Of a DNA stretch of 64,000 nucleotides, positions 31,648 to 39,642 are shown one piece after another. The notes under the pieces were generated by a model. It ran no database searches and was not told where the DNA came from. It was given only the letters and a program-made list of their open reading frames with translations. Position numbers and translations under genes: made by a program. The stretch is from Streptomyces sp. NBC_00457. Lineage in GTDB: Bacteria > Actinomycetota > Actinomycetes > Streptomycetales > Streptomycetaceae. The stretch lies in the NCBI RefSeq assembly GCF_036014015.1, contig NZ_CP107905.1, forward strand, positions 6,138,001 through 6,202,000, given 5' to 3'. Each line of letters opens with the position of its first letter. Position 1 is the stretch's first letter.

Positions 31648-33456
31648 ATGCTCGATCACGTCATCAAAGGGGCGACCGTCGTTGACGGGACGGGTGCGCC
31701 CGCCTACACCGCTGACGTCGGTATCCGGGACGGTCGTATCGCCGTCATCGGTGCCGTCACCGAGGAGGCTCGGAGCAGTGAGGATGCTGCTGGGCTCGTT
31801 CTCGCGCCCGGGTTTGTCGATCCCCATACTCACTACGACGCCCAGCTGTTCTGGGATCCGTATGCCACCCCGTCCCTGAACCACGGGGTGACCACGGTCG
31901 CGGCCGGTAACTGCGGATTTACCCTCGCCCCCCTCAACCCCGACCGCCCGGACGACGCGGACTACACCCGCCGCATGATGTCCAAGGTCGAGGGGATGTC
32001 GCTGGTGGCGCTGGAGGAGGGGGCGCCTTGGAGCTGGAGCAGCTTCGGTGAGTATCTGGATGCCCTCGAAGGACGTATCGCGGTCAACGCGGGCTTCATG
32101 GTGGGGCATTGTGCGTTGCGGCGGTATGTGATGGGGCCGGATGCGGTCGGCGGTCAGCCGTCCGAGGAGCAACTCGGCGCCATGCTCCGCCTGCTCCATG
32201 AGTCGATGGATGCGGGGGCGTGGGGACTCTCGACCACGCAGTCCTCGACCCACTCCGACGGGGACGGGCAGCCGGTTGCCTCGCGGCATGCGAAGCCTGC
32301 CGAACTGCTGGCGCTCTCCCAGGCGGTGGGGGAGCACGAGGGGACGCAGATCGAGGCGATCGTGGCCGGGTGTCTGGATCAGTTCAGTGATGCCGAGATC
32401 GATCTGTTCGTGGAGATGAGCGCGGCGGCGGGGCGGCCGTTGAACTGGAATGTGCTGACGATCGACTCGTCCGTCCCTGAGCGGGTGCCGAGGCAGTTGG
32501 TGGCGAGTGAGCGGGCGCGGAAGGCGGGTGGGCGGGTGGTGGCGTTGACGATGCCCATCCTCACGCCGATGAACATGTCGCTCGGCACCTTCTGCGCGCT
32601 GAACCTCATCCCCGGGTGGGGGCCGATTCTGGGGCTGCCGGTGCCGGAGCGGATCGCGCGGCTCAGGGATGCCGGCGTGCGGGCGGAGATGCTGGAGCGG
32701 GCGGGCAGCAAGGAGGCGGGTGTCTTCCGGCGGCTGACGAACTTCGGGCGCTACGTCATCGGCGACACGTACAGCGAGGCGAACCGTGGGCTCAGCGGGC
32801 GGGTCGTGGAGGACATCGCGGCGGAACGCGGGCAGGACGCCTTCCAGTGCCTGGTGGAGATCTGCGCGGCGGACGAGCTGCGCACGGTGCTCTGGCCGAT
32901 GCCGACCGACAACGACCCGGCGTCCTGGGCGATGCGGGCCGAGGCGTGGCAGCACGAGGACGTGATGCTCGGAGGGTCGGACGCGGGGGCGCATCTGGAC
33001 CGGATGTGCGGGGCGCCGTACACGACCCGGTTCCTCGGGGACTGTCTGCGCGGCCGGAAGCTGGCCGGGCTCGAGCAGGCGGTGAAGATGCTGACCGACG
33101 ATCCGGCGCGGTTGTTCGGGCTGCGGGAGCGGGGCCGGGTGGCGGAGGGATTCCATGCGGACCTCGTCCTCTTCGACCCGGAACGGATCGGCGCCGGCAC
33201 GGCCACCCTGGTGCACGACCTGCCGGGTGACAGTCCGCGGCTGGACTCCAAGGCGCTCGGGGTGCGGGCCGTGTGGGTCAACGGCGTCGAGGCGATCCGG
33301 GACGACGTGGTGACGGGGGCGGTGCCGGGGAAGGTGCTGCGGTCCGGACGGGACACGAGCACGGTGAGCACGCTGCATTCTCCCGGGGGCCAACCCCCGG
33401 ACCCCCGGCCGGAAAAGCAGGTCGGTCACGGCACCCCGCACGACAAGAACGGGTGA
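31648..33456 (+). CDS. N-acyl-D-amino-acid deacylase family amidohydrolase
   Basis: A 602-residue amidohydrolase-3 family protein. The N-terminal metal motif is GFVDPHTHYDAQLFWDP, followed by the D-aminoacylase hallmark AAGNCGFTLAPL. Further conserved elements are VGHCALRRYVMG and, near the C-terminus, LGGSDAGAHLDRMCGAPYTT. The ATG at 31648 is eight bases after AAGGAGG; a longer frame reading into the repeat element is not credible. In catabolic operons such proteins often hydrolyse cyclic amides or act on ring-cleavage products, so an N-acyl-D-amino acid need not be the substrate. It is 7 bp upstream of the aldehyde dehydrogenase gene. Confidence 0.88.
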   Translation: MLDHVIKGATVVDGTGAPAYTADVGIRDGRIAVIGAVTEEARSSEDAAGLVLAPGFVDPHTHYDAQLFWDPYATPSLNHGVTTVAAGNCGFTLAPLNPDRPDDADYTRRMMSKVEGMSLVALEEGAPWSWSSFGEYLDALEGRIAVNAGFMVGHCALRRYVMGPDAVGGQPSEEQLGAMLRLLHESMDAGAWGLSTTQSSTHSDGDGQPVASRHAKPAELLALSQAVGEHEGTQIEAIVAGCLDQFSDAEIDLFVEMSAAAGRPLNWNVLTIDSSVPERVPRQLVASERARKAGGRVVALTMPILTPMNMSLGTFCALNLIPGWGPILGLPVPERIARLRDAGVRAEMLERAGSKEAGVFRRLTNFGRYVIGDTYSEANRGLSGRVVEDIAAERGQDAFQCLVEICAADELRTVLWPMPTDNDPASWAMRAEAWQHEDVMLGGSDAGAHLDRMCGAPYTTRFLGDCLRGRKLAGLEQAVKMLTDDPARLFGLRERGRVAEGFHADLVLFDPERIGAGTATLVHDLPGDSPRLDSKALGVRAVWVNGVEAIRDDVVTGAVPGKVLRSGRDTSTVSTLHSPGGQPPDPRPEKQVGHGTPHDKNG

Positions 33457-33463
33457 CCCGAAG

Positions 33464-34915
33464 GTGACCGAGGGACAACGTCTGTTCGTCGGCGGTTCGT
33501 GGGTCGAACCGGACGGCGGCCACTACGAGGTGACCGACCCGGCGTCGGAGGAGACCGTCGGGTGGGCGCCGGAGGCCTCGCGGGATCAGGTGCACGCGGC
33601 TGCCGCCGCGGCCCGCGAGGCCTTCGGTTCGTGGTCGCGTACGACGCCGGAGGAGCGGGCGGTCGTACTGGGCCGGGCGGCTGACATCATCCGCGGGCAC
33701 CTGGAGCCGTATGCCCGGCTGGCGCAGGCGGAGACGGGGGCGACGACCGGGACGGCGTACGGCATGCAGGTCGGGGTCGGCGCGGCCCGTTTCCGGCGGT
33801 ACGCGAAGGTCGAGCCGGCGGAGTGGGCGATCCCGCCGCAGATCAACGAGGCGGGCCCGATGGGCAGGGCGGCGGTGATGGGCGCCCTTGCCGTACGCCA
33901 GCCCGTCGGCGTCGTCACCTGCGTCACCTCCTACAACAACCCCTGGGCCAACCCGGCCGGCAAGATCGCCCCCGCGCTGGCCATGGGCAACACGGTCGTC
34001 GTCAAACCCGCCCCGCAGGACCCCCTGTCGGTGTTCCGGATGGCGGAGGCGCTGGAGGCTGCGGGCGTTCCGGCGGGCGTCGTGAACGTGGTCTGCGGCC
34101 GGTCGGTGGAGGTGGGCGAGGCGGCCGTATCGTCCCCCGACGTCGACATGGTCAGCTTCACCGGCTCCACCGCCGTAGGACAGCGCATCGCCGAGGTGTG
34201 CGGGCGCGACATGAAACGCCAGCTGATGGAGCTGGGCGGCAAGGGCGCGGCGCTCGTCTTCGACGACGCGGACCTCGGCTCGGCCGTGGCCGGCATCGGG
34301 ACCACCTTCTCCTTCTACAGCGGCCAGATCTGCACCGCACCGACGCGAGTGCTGGCGCAGCGCGGGGTGTACGACCGGTTGGTCGAGCAACTCGCGGGCT
34401 ATGCGGACCGGTTGAAGGTCGGAGACCCGAGAGAGCCCGGGACGGTGGTCGGACCGGTGATCTCGGCCGATCACCGGGAACGGGTCGAGTCGTATGTGGA
34501 GTCGGGCCGGAAGGAGGGAGCCACGGTGGTGACGGGCGGCGAACGCCCCTCGTACGACCGCGGCTTCTACGTCTCCCCGACCCTCCTGGCGGACTGCACT
34601 GCCTCGATGCGCGTGACCCGGGAGGAGATCTTCGGCCCGGTGGTATCCGTCATCCCCTTCGAGGAGGAGGAAGAGGGGATCGCCCTCGCCAACGACAGCG
34701 ACTACGGCCTGATCGACTACGTCTGGTCGTCGGACGTCGCCCGCGCATTCCGCGTCGCCCGGCAACTGCGGGCCGGCGGAGTGGGCGTGAACACCGTCGG
34801 GCGGAACATGGAGGCACCGTTCGGGGGCTTCAAGAAGAGCGGGGTGGGGCGGGATGTGGGGTCGTATGCGCTGCATGCGTACAGCGAGGTGCAGGCGCTT
34901 GTTTGGCCGGGGTGA
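33464..34915 (+). CDS. NAD(P)-dependent aldehyde dehydrogenase
   Basis: A 483-residue aldehyde dehydrogenase with both catalytic residues visible: Glu256 in MELGGKGA and Cys290 in GQICTAPTR. Cofactor-binding elements include VVVKPAPQDP, FTGSTAVGQR and the C-terminal APFGGFKKSGVGRD. The GTG start at 33464 follows the amidohydrolase stop closely, so it ends the LLM / amidohydrolase / ALDH operon. It oxidises an aldehyde intermediate to an acid, probably feeding CoA activation. Confidence 0.92.
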   Translation: MTEGQRLFVGGSWVEPDGGHYEVTDPASEETVGWAPEASRDQVHAAAAAAREAFGSWSRTTPEERAVVLGRAADIIRGHLEPYARLAQAETGATTGTAYGMQVGVGAARFRRYAKVEPAEWAIPPQINEAGPMGRAAVMGALAVRQPVGVVTCVTSYNNPWANPAGKIAPALAMGNTVVVKPAPQDPLSVFRMAEALEAAGVPAGVVNVVCGRSVEVGEAAVSSPDVDMVSFTGSTAVGQRIAEVCGRDMKRQLMELGGKGAALVFDDADLGSAVAGIGTTFSFYSGQICTAPTRVLAQRGVYDRLVEQLAGYADRLKVGDPREPGTVVGPVISADHRERVESYVESGRKEGATVVTGGERPSYDRGFYVSPTLLADCTASMRVTREEIFGPVVSVIPFEEEEEGIALANDSDYGLIDYVWSSDVARAFRVARQLRAGGVGVNTVGRNMEAPFGGFKKSGVGRDVGSYALHAYSEVQALVWPG

Positions 34916-34978
34916 GAGAGTCGCTTGGAGCTACAGATCGAGCACGTCCGGGAGTCAATTCGTAGACGTGGCCGTGCT

Positions 34979-35209
34979 TCACCGGCCCGCCACCTGGCCC
35001 CACCGCTCCAGGCTGCCCTCTTCGCTCTCGGCGGGTTCTGCCACCACCGCCACGATCCCGGCCTCGGCGCGCACTCGTACCGACTTCTCCAACGCTTCGG
35101 CGAGCATCTGACGGCGCAGTATCCGTGCCGTGTACGCGGAAGCATTGCCCTTGGCCTTGACGAATGCGGCCACGTCGTCAGGCAGGCTCATCGTCATGTT
35201 CACCGTCAC
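34979..35209 (-). CDS. Small CopG/antitoxin-like protein without visible toxin
   Basis: A 76-residue protein from a GTG at 35209 (other starts at 35203 and 35197). It begins with a ribbon-like MTMSLPDDVAAFVKAKG, then helices SAYTARILRRQMLAEALEK, and ends with an acidic tail EPAESEEGS. The layout resembles ribbon-helix-helix antitoxins with a C-terminal toxin-binding tail. No toxin-type gene lies next to it; the 3' neighbour region is only 63 bp. It may act as a stand-alone regulator or be a relic of a toxin-antitoxin pair. Confidence 0.6.
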   Translation of the reverse strand: MTVNMTMSLPDDVAAFVKAKGNASAYTARILRRQMLAEALEKSVRVRAEAGIVAVVAEPAESEEGSLERWGQVAGR

Positions 35210-35229
35210 GCCACCATCATGCAGAGTTT

Positions 35230-35622
35230 TCAGCTGTCCAAGTCCACCCGCACCGTGAGCAACCCCGCCCCCACCACCCGTACCGCCGCACTGTTCATCC
35301 GCGGCAGGCTCCGCAGCCGGGCCACCGCGTCGTCGTCCGGGAGGAGGTGGGCGGTGCCGTAGTGCCAGCGGCCGTGGAGCCGGACCCGCACCCGTGGGTT
35401 GGCCTTGATGTTGCGGACGTACTGCGACCGCTCCCCGAACTCCGAGACCAGCCAGAAGGAGTCGCCGACGCGACGGCCGCCGATGGGGGTGCGGCGGGGG
35501 AGGCCGGAGGCGCGGCCGGTGGTCTCCAGGAGGGTGTGGGCCGGCAGGCGGCGCATGACGCGGTTGAGGTGACGCTGGACCGCGGTGACGGCCCGGTATT
35601 TGCGTTCGGAGTGACGGGGCAT
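35230..35622 (-). CDS. Ddn-like deazaflavin-dependent nitroreductase family protein
   Basis: A 130-residue split-barrel protein: HTLLETTGRASGLPRRTPIGGRRVGDSFWLVSEFG, then YVRNIKANPRVRVRLHGRWHYGTAHLL. The LETTGRxSG-RRTP strand and the NI-ANP motif are typical of the Ddn family. Expected to bind F420. The start at 35622 has AGGAGAC upstream. The gene lies 20 bp upstream of the CopG-like gene on the same strand and divergent from the nuclease/phosphatase gene. No operator of the shared regulon was seen here. Confidence 0.82.
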   Translation of the reverse strand: MPRHSERKYRAVTAVQRHLNRVMRRLPAHTLLETTGRASGLPRRTPIGGRRVGDSFWLVSEFGERSQYVRNIKANPRVRVRLHGRWHYGTAHLLPDDDAVARLRSLPRMNSAAVRVVGAGLLTVRVDLDS

Positions 35623-35713
35623 TGTTTCCGGGTCTCCTGTGTCGGGTCCGGGACGGGACTCCATCATTGCCTTGAGCCGGCAAGCGGTAGGGCGTAGGGG
35701 CGGTGATGGGGTC

Positions 35714-36550
35714 GTGCGCGTCGTGACGTGGAACCTCTGGTGGCGGTTCGGGCCTTGGGAGGCGCGGCAGAAGGCGATTCTCGGCGTCTTGCGTGAACTG
35801 CGCCCCGATGTCGTCGGGTTGCAGGAGGTCTGGGCGACCGACGACGGGGAGAACCTCGCCGAGTGGCTGGCCGGGGAACTCGGCCTGCACTGGGCCTGGG
35901 GCCCCTCACCCGCGCCCGAGCGCTGGCAGCGCAGGATCGGCGACGCGGCGGTCGGGATCGGAAACGCCGTACTCAGCCGTTGGCCGGTGACCGACCACGC
36001 CGTGCTGCCCCTCCCCGCCCCCACCGACGTCGCCGACGGCCGCCTCGCCCTGTACGCCCGCCTGGCCACCCCCTCCTACGACGTCCCCTTCTTCACCACC
36101 CACCTCACCTCCGCCGTCCACGCCTCGGCCGTACGCTGCCGTCAGGTCAGGGCCCTGGCCGAGTTCGTCGCGGAGCACCGGAGCGGCACCCCGTTCCCGC
36201 CGGTCGTCACCGGCGACTTCAACGCCCTGCCGGACTCGGACGAGATCCGCCTCTTCGGCGGCTACCGCACCGCACCCGCCGTCCCCGGGCAAGTCCTCTA
36301 CGACGCCTGGGAGTACGCCGAGCCGGGCGCGCCTGCCTTCACCTGGGACGCGGCAAACCCTTACGCCGCCGCAGGTCTGGGCCCCAGCGCCCGCATCGAT
36401 TACATCCACGTAGGGCCTCCGGGCGCCGGCGGAATCGGCCATGTGCAGGGTGTGCGGCGCGCGGGCGATGGCCCCGTCGAGGGGGTATGGCCCTCCGACC
36501 ATGCGGCGGTCGTGGCGGACCTCGCCCATCGGCACCGAGTAGGCGGGTAG
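35714..36550 (+). CDS. Endonuclease/exonuclease/phosphatase family protein
   Basis: A 278-residue metal-dependent hydrolase of the EEP superfamily. The motifs are TWNLWW at the start, VVGLQEVW (metal-binding Glu), THLTSAVHASAVR, TGDFNALPDSDEI (Asp and Asn) and SDHAAVVADL (catalytic Asp-His). Substrates range from DNA to phosphoinositides and sphingomyelin. No signal peptide is seen from the GTG at 35714, so it is probably cytoplasmic. It stands alone between two minus-strand groups. Confidence 0.87.
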   Translation: MRVVTWNLWWRFGPWEARQKAILGVLRELRPDVVGLQEVWATDDGENLAEWLAGELGLHWAWGPSPAPERWQRRIGDAAVGIGNAVLSRWPVTDHAVLPLPAPTDVADGRLALYARLATPSYDVPFFTTHLTSAVHASAVRCRQVRALAEFVAEHRSGTPFPPVVTGDFNALPDSDEIRLFGGYRTAPAVPGQVLYDAWEYAEPGAPAFTWDAANPYAAAGLGPSARIDYIHVGPPGAGGIGHVQGVRRAGDGPVEGVWPSDHAAVVADLAHRHRVGG

Positions 36551-36569
36551 GACGTGCCGGCTACGGGAG

Positions 36570-37151
36570 TTACACAGGTGTGTGGCTGAGGGCGAGGTCG
36601 CGGTACGGCAGATCGACGACTGGGAGGTCGGCCACCCCCAGGCGCATCTCGGTGTCCGCGATGGTTCTCGCCGCCGCCGCAGCGTCCCCACTGATGACCT
36701 CGGTCTCCACGAAGGCACCGACTCCGGCCAGCATGTCGATGCTCACCGAGACTCCCGGATGCGCCGGGTGCCGGTACGTCGTCCGGTGCTTCTCCACACG
36801 GACCAGACGCCGCATCCCGATGTTCTCCAGGAGCTGGTCGGCCTGTTCCGCGTGGTCGGGCACGAGGTGCACGTTCGTTTCCGGCTTGGAGATCACGCTG
36901 TCCGTGCTGTGGGTGGCCGCGGTGGACGGCGGCTTGTAAGTGATCTCTGAGAAGCCGTCGCGCCGTCGCACCCGCAGGCATTCGACAGTCTTCATGAAGT
37001 CGACATCCGGTCGGCTGTAGTACGTGTCCACCTCTGTCACGGACGCGTCGGGCGTCCAGCCCAGATCGGTCAGCAACCGCGCCAGTGTCTCTCCGTCGTC
37101 GGCCAGTTCCCGCTTTCGTTCGACTTCGATCTGTCCGTCCACTGTGGTCAT
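36570..37151 (-). CDS. CYTH-domain protein, class IV adenylyl cyclase-like
   Basis: About 193 residues. The CYTH signature EVERKREL (E-x-E-x-K-type) is at the N-terminus, followed by DTYYSRPDVDF, CLRVRRRDG (R-x-R), ITYKPPS and RVEKHRTTYRH, and near the end SIDMLAGVGAFVETEV. These line the beta-tunnel that binds triphosphates and metal. CyaB-like members make cAMP; others hydrolyse thiamine triphosphate or polyphosphate. The ATG at 37151 overlaps the methyltransferase stop (ATGA), while GGGAGG fits a GTG at 37142 better. Coupling to the methyltransferase suggests a joint function. Confidence 0.8.
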   Translation of the reverse strand: MTTVDGQIEVERKRELADDGETLARLLTDLGWTPDASVTEVDTYYSRPDVDFMKTVECLRVRRRDGFSEITYKPPSTAATHSTDSVISKPETNVHLVPDHAEQADQLLENIGMRRLVRVEKHRTTYRHPAHPGVSVSIDMLAGVGAFVETEVISGDAAAAARTIADTEMRLGVADLPVVDLPYRDLALSHTPV

Positions 37152-38530
37152 CCTCCCGAGTTGATGGCTGCGTACACGCGGGCCAGGCTGCTCTTGCTGC
37201 ACCACTGCTGAAGGCAGTGCATCCCGTCTCCCAACGAGCCGGTGTCCGTCACCGGAATGTTGGAGAAGAGCACCAACTGCTTCGCATCCTTCAGCGGGTT
37301 GGACAGCGCGCGTCGCAGGTACCGGTTGTAGTAGGCGCGGTCCCGGCGCGTCACGTCGGCCAGGCGCACAGGCATGAGCACGGTGCGCTGGTCGTGCGCT
37401 GCCTCGCTGGAATGCACGGCAACCGCTGCCAGCAGGGCGTCCAGCGTCATGTACGCGTACGTCTCCCGACCCTCCCGGGTGACCCAGGTCTGCCACACGT
37501 CCGCGCATTCGCCGTCGCCTTGCTCGGCACGCGCCAGGAACGCGTGCAGGGCGATGTCGGTGCACTCGTCGAGGATGTCCCCGTCCACTGTGTGGTGGTC
37601 CATGTACTGCTCGCTCAGCGCCAGCAGCATTGTCCGCTGTGAGGCAGGCAGCCACTCGCTGTCGGTCAGCGCGTAGTGGACTCGCTTGTGGCCGTGGCGG
37701 GCGTCGATCCAGTCCCCCGCCAGTGGGCCTTCCAGGTACGGGGTGAACCCGAGGACGCCCGACCGCCAGATGTGGTCCCGCAAGGTGAGGTAGTGCCGCT
37801 GTACCTCGCGGAAGATACCGACCGGGGCAGCGGCGACCACACTGGTCCGCTCCGCCAAGTTCTCCGGTGCCACGATTCTTGAGTCCTGCCGTAACACGAG
37901 CAGGTCCGCCGCGCTGTGGTACGGGTGCGTGCCTTCCTGGAGGTACTGCGGCAAGAACATCCGCATGAACTGAATCCACGATCGCGAGGTGTACGTCTGA
38001 AGTGTGGGCTCATGCAGTGACGCGGTCTTCACTGCGTATACATCACGGTAGGCGAACATGCCGCCGGGCTTCAGCACCGTGGGCAGCGTACGGATCATCG
38101 ACTGCAGCCCGGCGTAGCCGCCGCCGTACGAGTACACCTCGTGCAGTAGCGCGGACGCGCTGATGACGTCGGCCGGCTCGGTGAGCAGGGCCCCGATGTC
38201 CTGGGCGAAGCCGGTGAGCAGGCGGCAGCTGCCAATGCGGTTGAAGGCGTCCATGGCCTGCTCCAGCGACGCCGACGTCACGCCCGGGACTTCCACCAGG
38301 GTGAGGGAGACACCGTCGATCCGGGGCTGTGCCGTGGCCAGCTGGGAGGCCAGATAGCAGACGGCGGAGCCTCCTCCGGGCCCGACCTCCACCAGGTGGG
38401 GGCCGGCGTGGGGCACTCGCTTGAGTGCCTGGAGAGCGAGATGCGCCTTCTCCTCGCCGTGTGCATTGGCCGCCACATCGATATAGGTGGCGGCAGACTT
38501 CAGGGTTGTGGTGAACGTGGATCCGGGCAC
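37148..38530 (-). CDS. Class I SAM-dependent methyltransferase-like protein
   Basis: About 460 residues from the GTG at 38530 (AGGAG seven bases upstream). The N-terminal half has a Rossmann methyltransferase core: LVEVGPGGGSAVCYLAS (motif I), SLTLVEVPGV, DVISASALLHEVYSYGG and LKPGGMFAYRDVYAVK. The C-terminal ~200 residues (YLTLRDHIWRSGVLGFTPYLEG onward) match no domain I know. The protein is translationally coupled to the CYTH cyclase. The substrate is unknown; methylation of a small molecule or lipid is possible. Confidence 0.7.
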   Translation of the reverse strand: MPGSTFTTTLKSAATYIDVAANAHGEEKAHLALQALKRVPHAGPHLVEVGPGGGSAVCYLASQLATAQPRIDGVSLTLVEVPGVTSASLEQAMDAFNRIGSCRLLTGFAQDIGALLTEPADVISASALLHEVYSYGGGYAGLQSMIRTLPTVLKPGGMFAYRDVYAVKTASLHEPTLQTYTSRSWIQFMRMFLPQYLQEGTHPYHSAADLLVLRQDSRIVAPENLAERTSVVAAAPVGIFREVQRHYLTLRDHIWRSGVLGFTPYLEGPLAGDWIDARHGHKRVHYALTDSEWLPASQRTMLLALSEQYMDHHTVDGDILDECTDIALHAFLARAEQGDGECADVWQTWVTREGRETYAYMTLDALLAAVAVHSSEAAHDQRTVLMPVRLADVTRRDRAYYNRYLRRALSNPLKDAKQLVLFSNIPVTDTGSLGDGMHCLQQWCSKSSLARVYAAINSGG

Positions 38531-38722
38531 GTGCACGCTCCTGGGAGTCGTGGGGGCCTCCCGGCGGACCCTGGCGGAGATCCGACGGGAGGGACTTCTC
38601 TGGGTGCGACCCTGACCCTGCGGTCGCCGTGGGGGTGCGTCAGGCGGGCAGCCGTGCCGGCACCAGGGCAAGTACGGGGGAGGTAACAGCCGCCACGTAC
38701 GCGACGAGAGCGAGGATCTTGA

Positions 38723-38911
38723 TCACGGCTCGCCTTCGGTCCGTCTGTGGCAGGTGCAGCCGCAACGGCGCGCCAGTAATACCCCGCCGGCATGCGGTAG
38801 CGGCACGTCCTTGGTCTGGCGGCACTGCCGATGCAGGTCGCTGTACTCGGGTTTCTGCGCGAGCGTGCACTCGGCGGACAGGGGCGGCGCCTCGGCCGCG
38901 GGCGCGGTCAT
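38723..38911 (-). CDS. Small Cys/His-rich protein
   Basis: A 62-residue protein with HRQCRQTKDV and LARRCGCTCHRR, a Cys/His cluster seen in many short Streptomyces proteins encoded beside HTH regulators. A zinc-binding fold is likely. Its ATG overlaps the stop of the preceding gene by 4 bp, so the two are co-translated. Function unknown. Confidence 0.6.
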   Translation of the reverse strand: MTAPAAEAPPLSAECTLAQKPEYSDLHRQCRQTKDVPLPHAGGVLLARRCGCTCHRRTEGEP

Positions 38912-39438
38912 GATTCGTCCTCATCGGCCAGGACGCGGGCCAAGAGCACGGCTTCCAGCACAGTGGCGGCCTTGCACAAGTGGCCTGGCCGGGTCACCGG
39001 CACCAACCAGTACGAGGCAAGCGTCTCCGCGTCCAGCTCGGCGCGGTCTGTGCGCGGCACGCCCAGGTAAGTGCCGTTGCTCAGGCACTCCGTGCCTCTC
39101 TGGCTCCATGCCTGGTGCGTGCCGACGGGTACGAGGGCGTAGTAGCGGCGGAATCCAGGGTCGTGGATGACCGGACCGCGCAGGTTCCGGGCGAGCCAGG
39201 CGCCCACGGTGGACGGCTCATCGCTCTGCGCGGCGCCGTGGGCGATGTCCTCGGGAAGGCGGATCGCCTCGAACCGTCGGCCGAGCGGGATCAGCGCGAG
39301 CCTCGCGGCGCTGCTCCACTCGGTGCGTGCCGTGTTCGGCGATGGGTGGGCTGAGGCCAACCACTCATTGACCGGCCCCGAGTCGAGTTGGCGGGGCGGA
39401 GATGTGCTGGTCTCCCCAGGAGTCGTAGTGTTCGGCAT
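38908..39438 (-). CDS. Hypothetical protein encoded beside an HTH-TPR regulator
   Basis: A 176-residue protein starting MPNTTTPGETS (GCAGG upstream). The recognisable parts are WSSAARLALIPLGRRFEAIRLPEDIAH and YYALVPVGTHQAWSQRGTECLSNGTYLGVP, then YWLVPVTRPGHLC. This pattern recalls short Streptomyces proteins related to the N-terminal fold of primase/polymerase-type sequences, but catalytic acidic residues are not evident. It opens a minus-strand group with the Cys/His-rich protein and is divergent from the HTH-TPR gene across a 204-bp promoter region. Confidence 0.6.
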   Translation of the reverse strand: MPNTTTPGETSTSPPRQLDSGPVNEWLASAHPSPNTARTEWSSAARLALIPLGRRFEAIRLPEDIAHGAAQSDEPSTVGAWLARNLRGPVIHDPGFRRYYALVPVGTHQAWSQRGTECLSNGTYLGVPRTDRAELDAETLASYWLVPVTRPGHLCKAATVLEAVLLARVLADEDES

Positions 39439-39642
39439 GTCGACCTGCTTCCTCAGGTTGGCCACGCCCCGGGACCGGTCGCACGGTCGCCGGGGTTTCG
39501 TCTGCACCTGAGGAAACCGGAAGTGCGCTGCCGCCCGTCAGGACAGATCGACAGCAGTTCCCAACAGCCGACCGGACAGTTTCGTCCACCGGATGGAGGC
39601 GGTACCACTACCTTCGAAGGGCGCACGTACCAGGGGGACTTG

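Noticed and set aside
31345..33441. A 698-codon open frame antisense to the D-aminoacylase-like gene
   Set aside because: His/Arg/Pro-rich shadow of a gene with clear metal-binding motifs.
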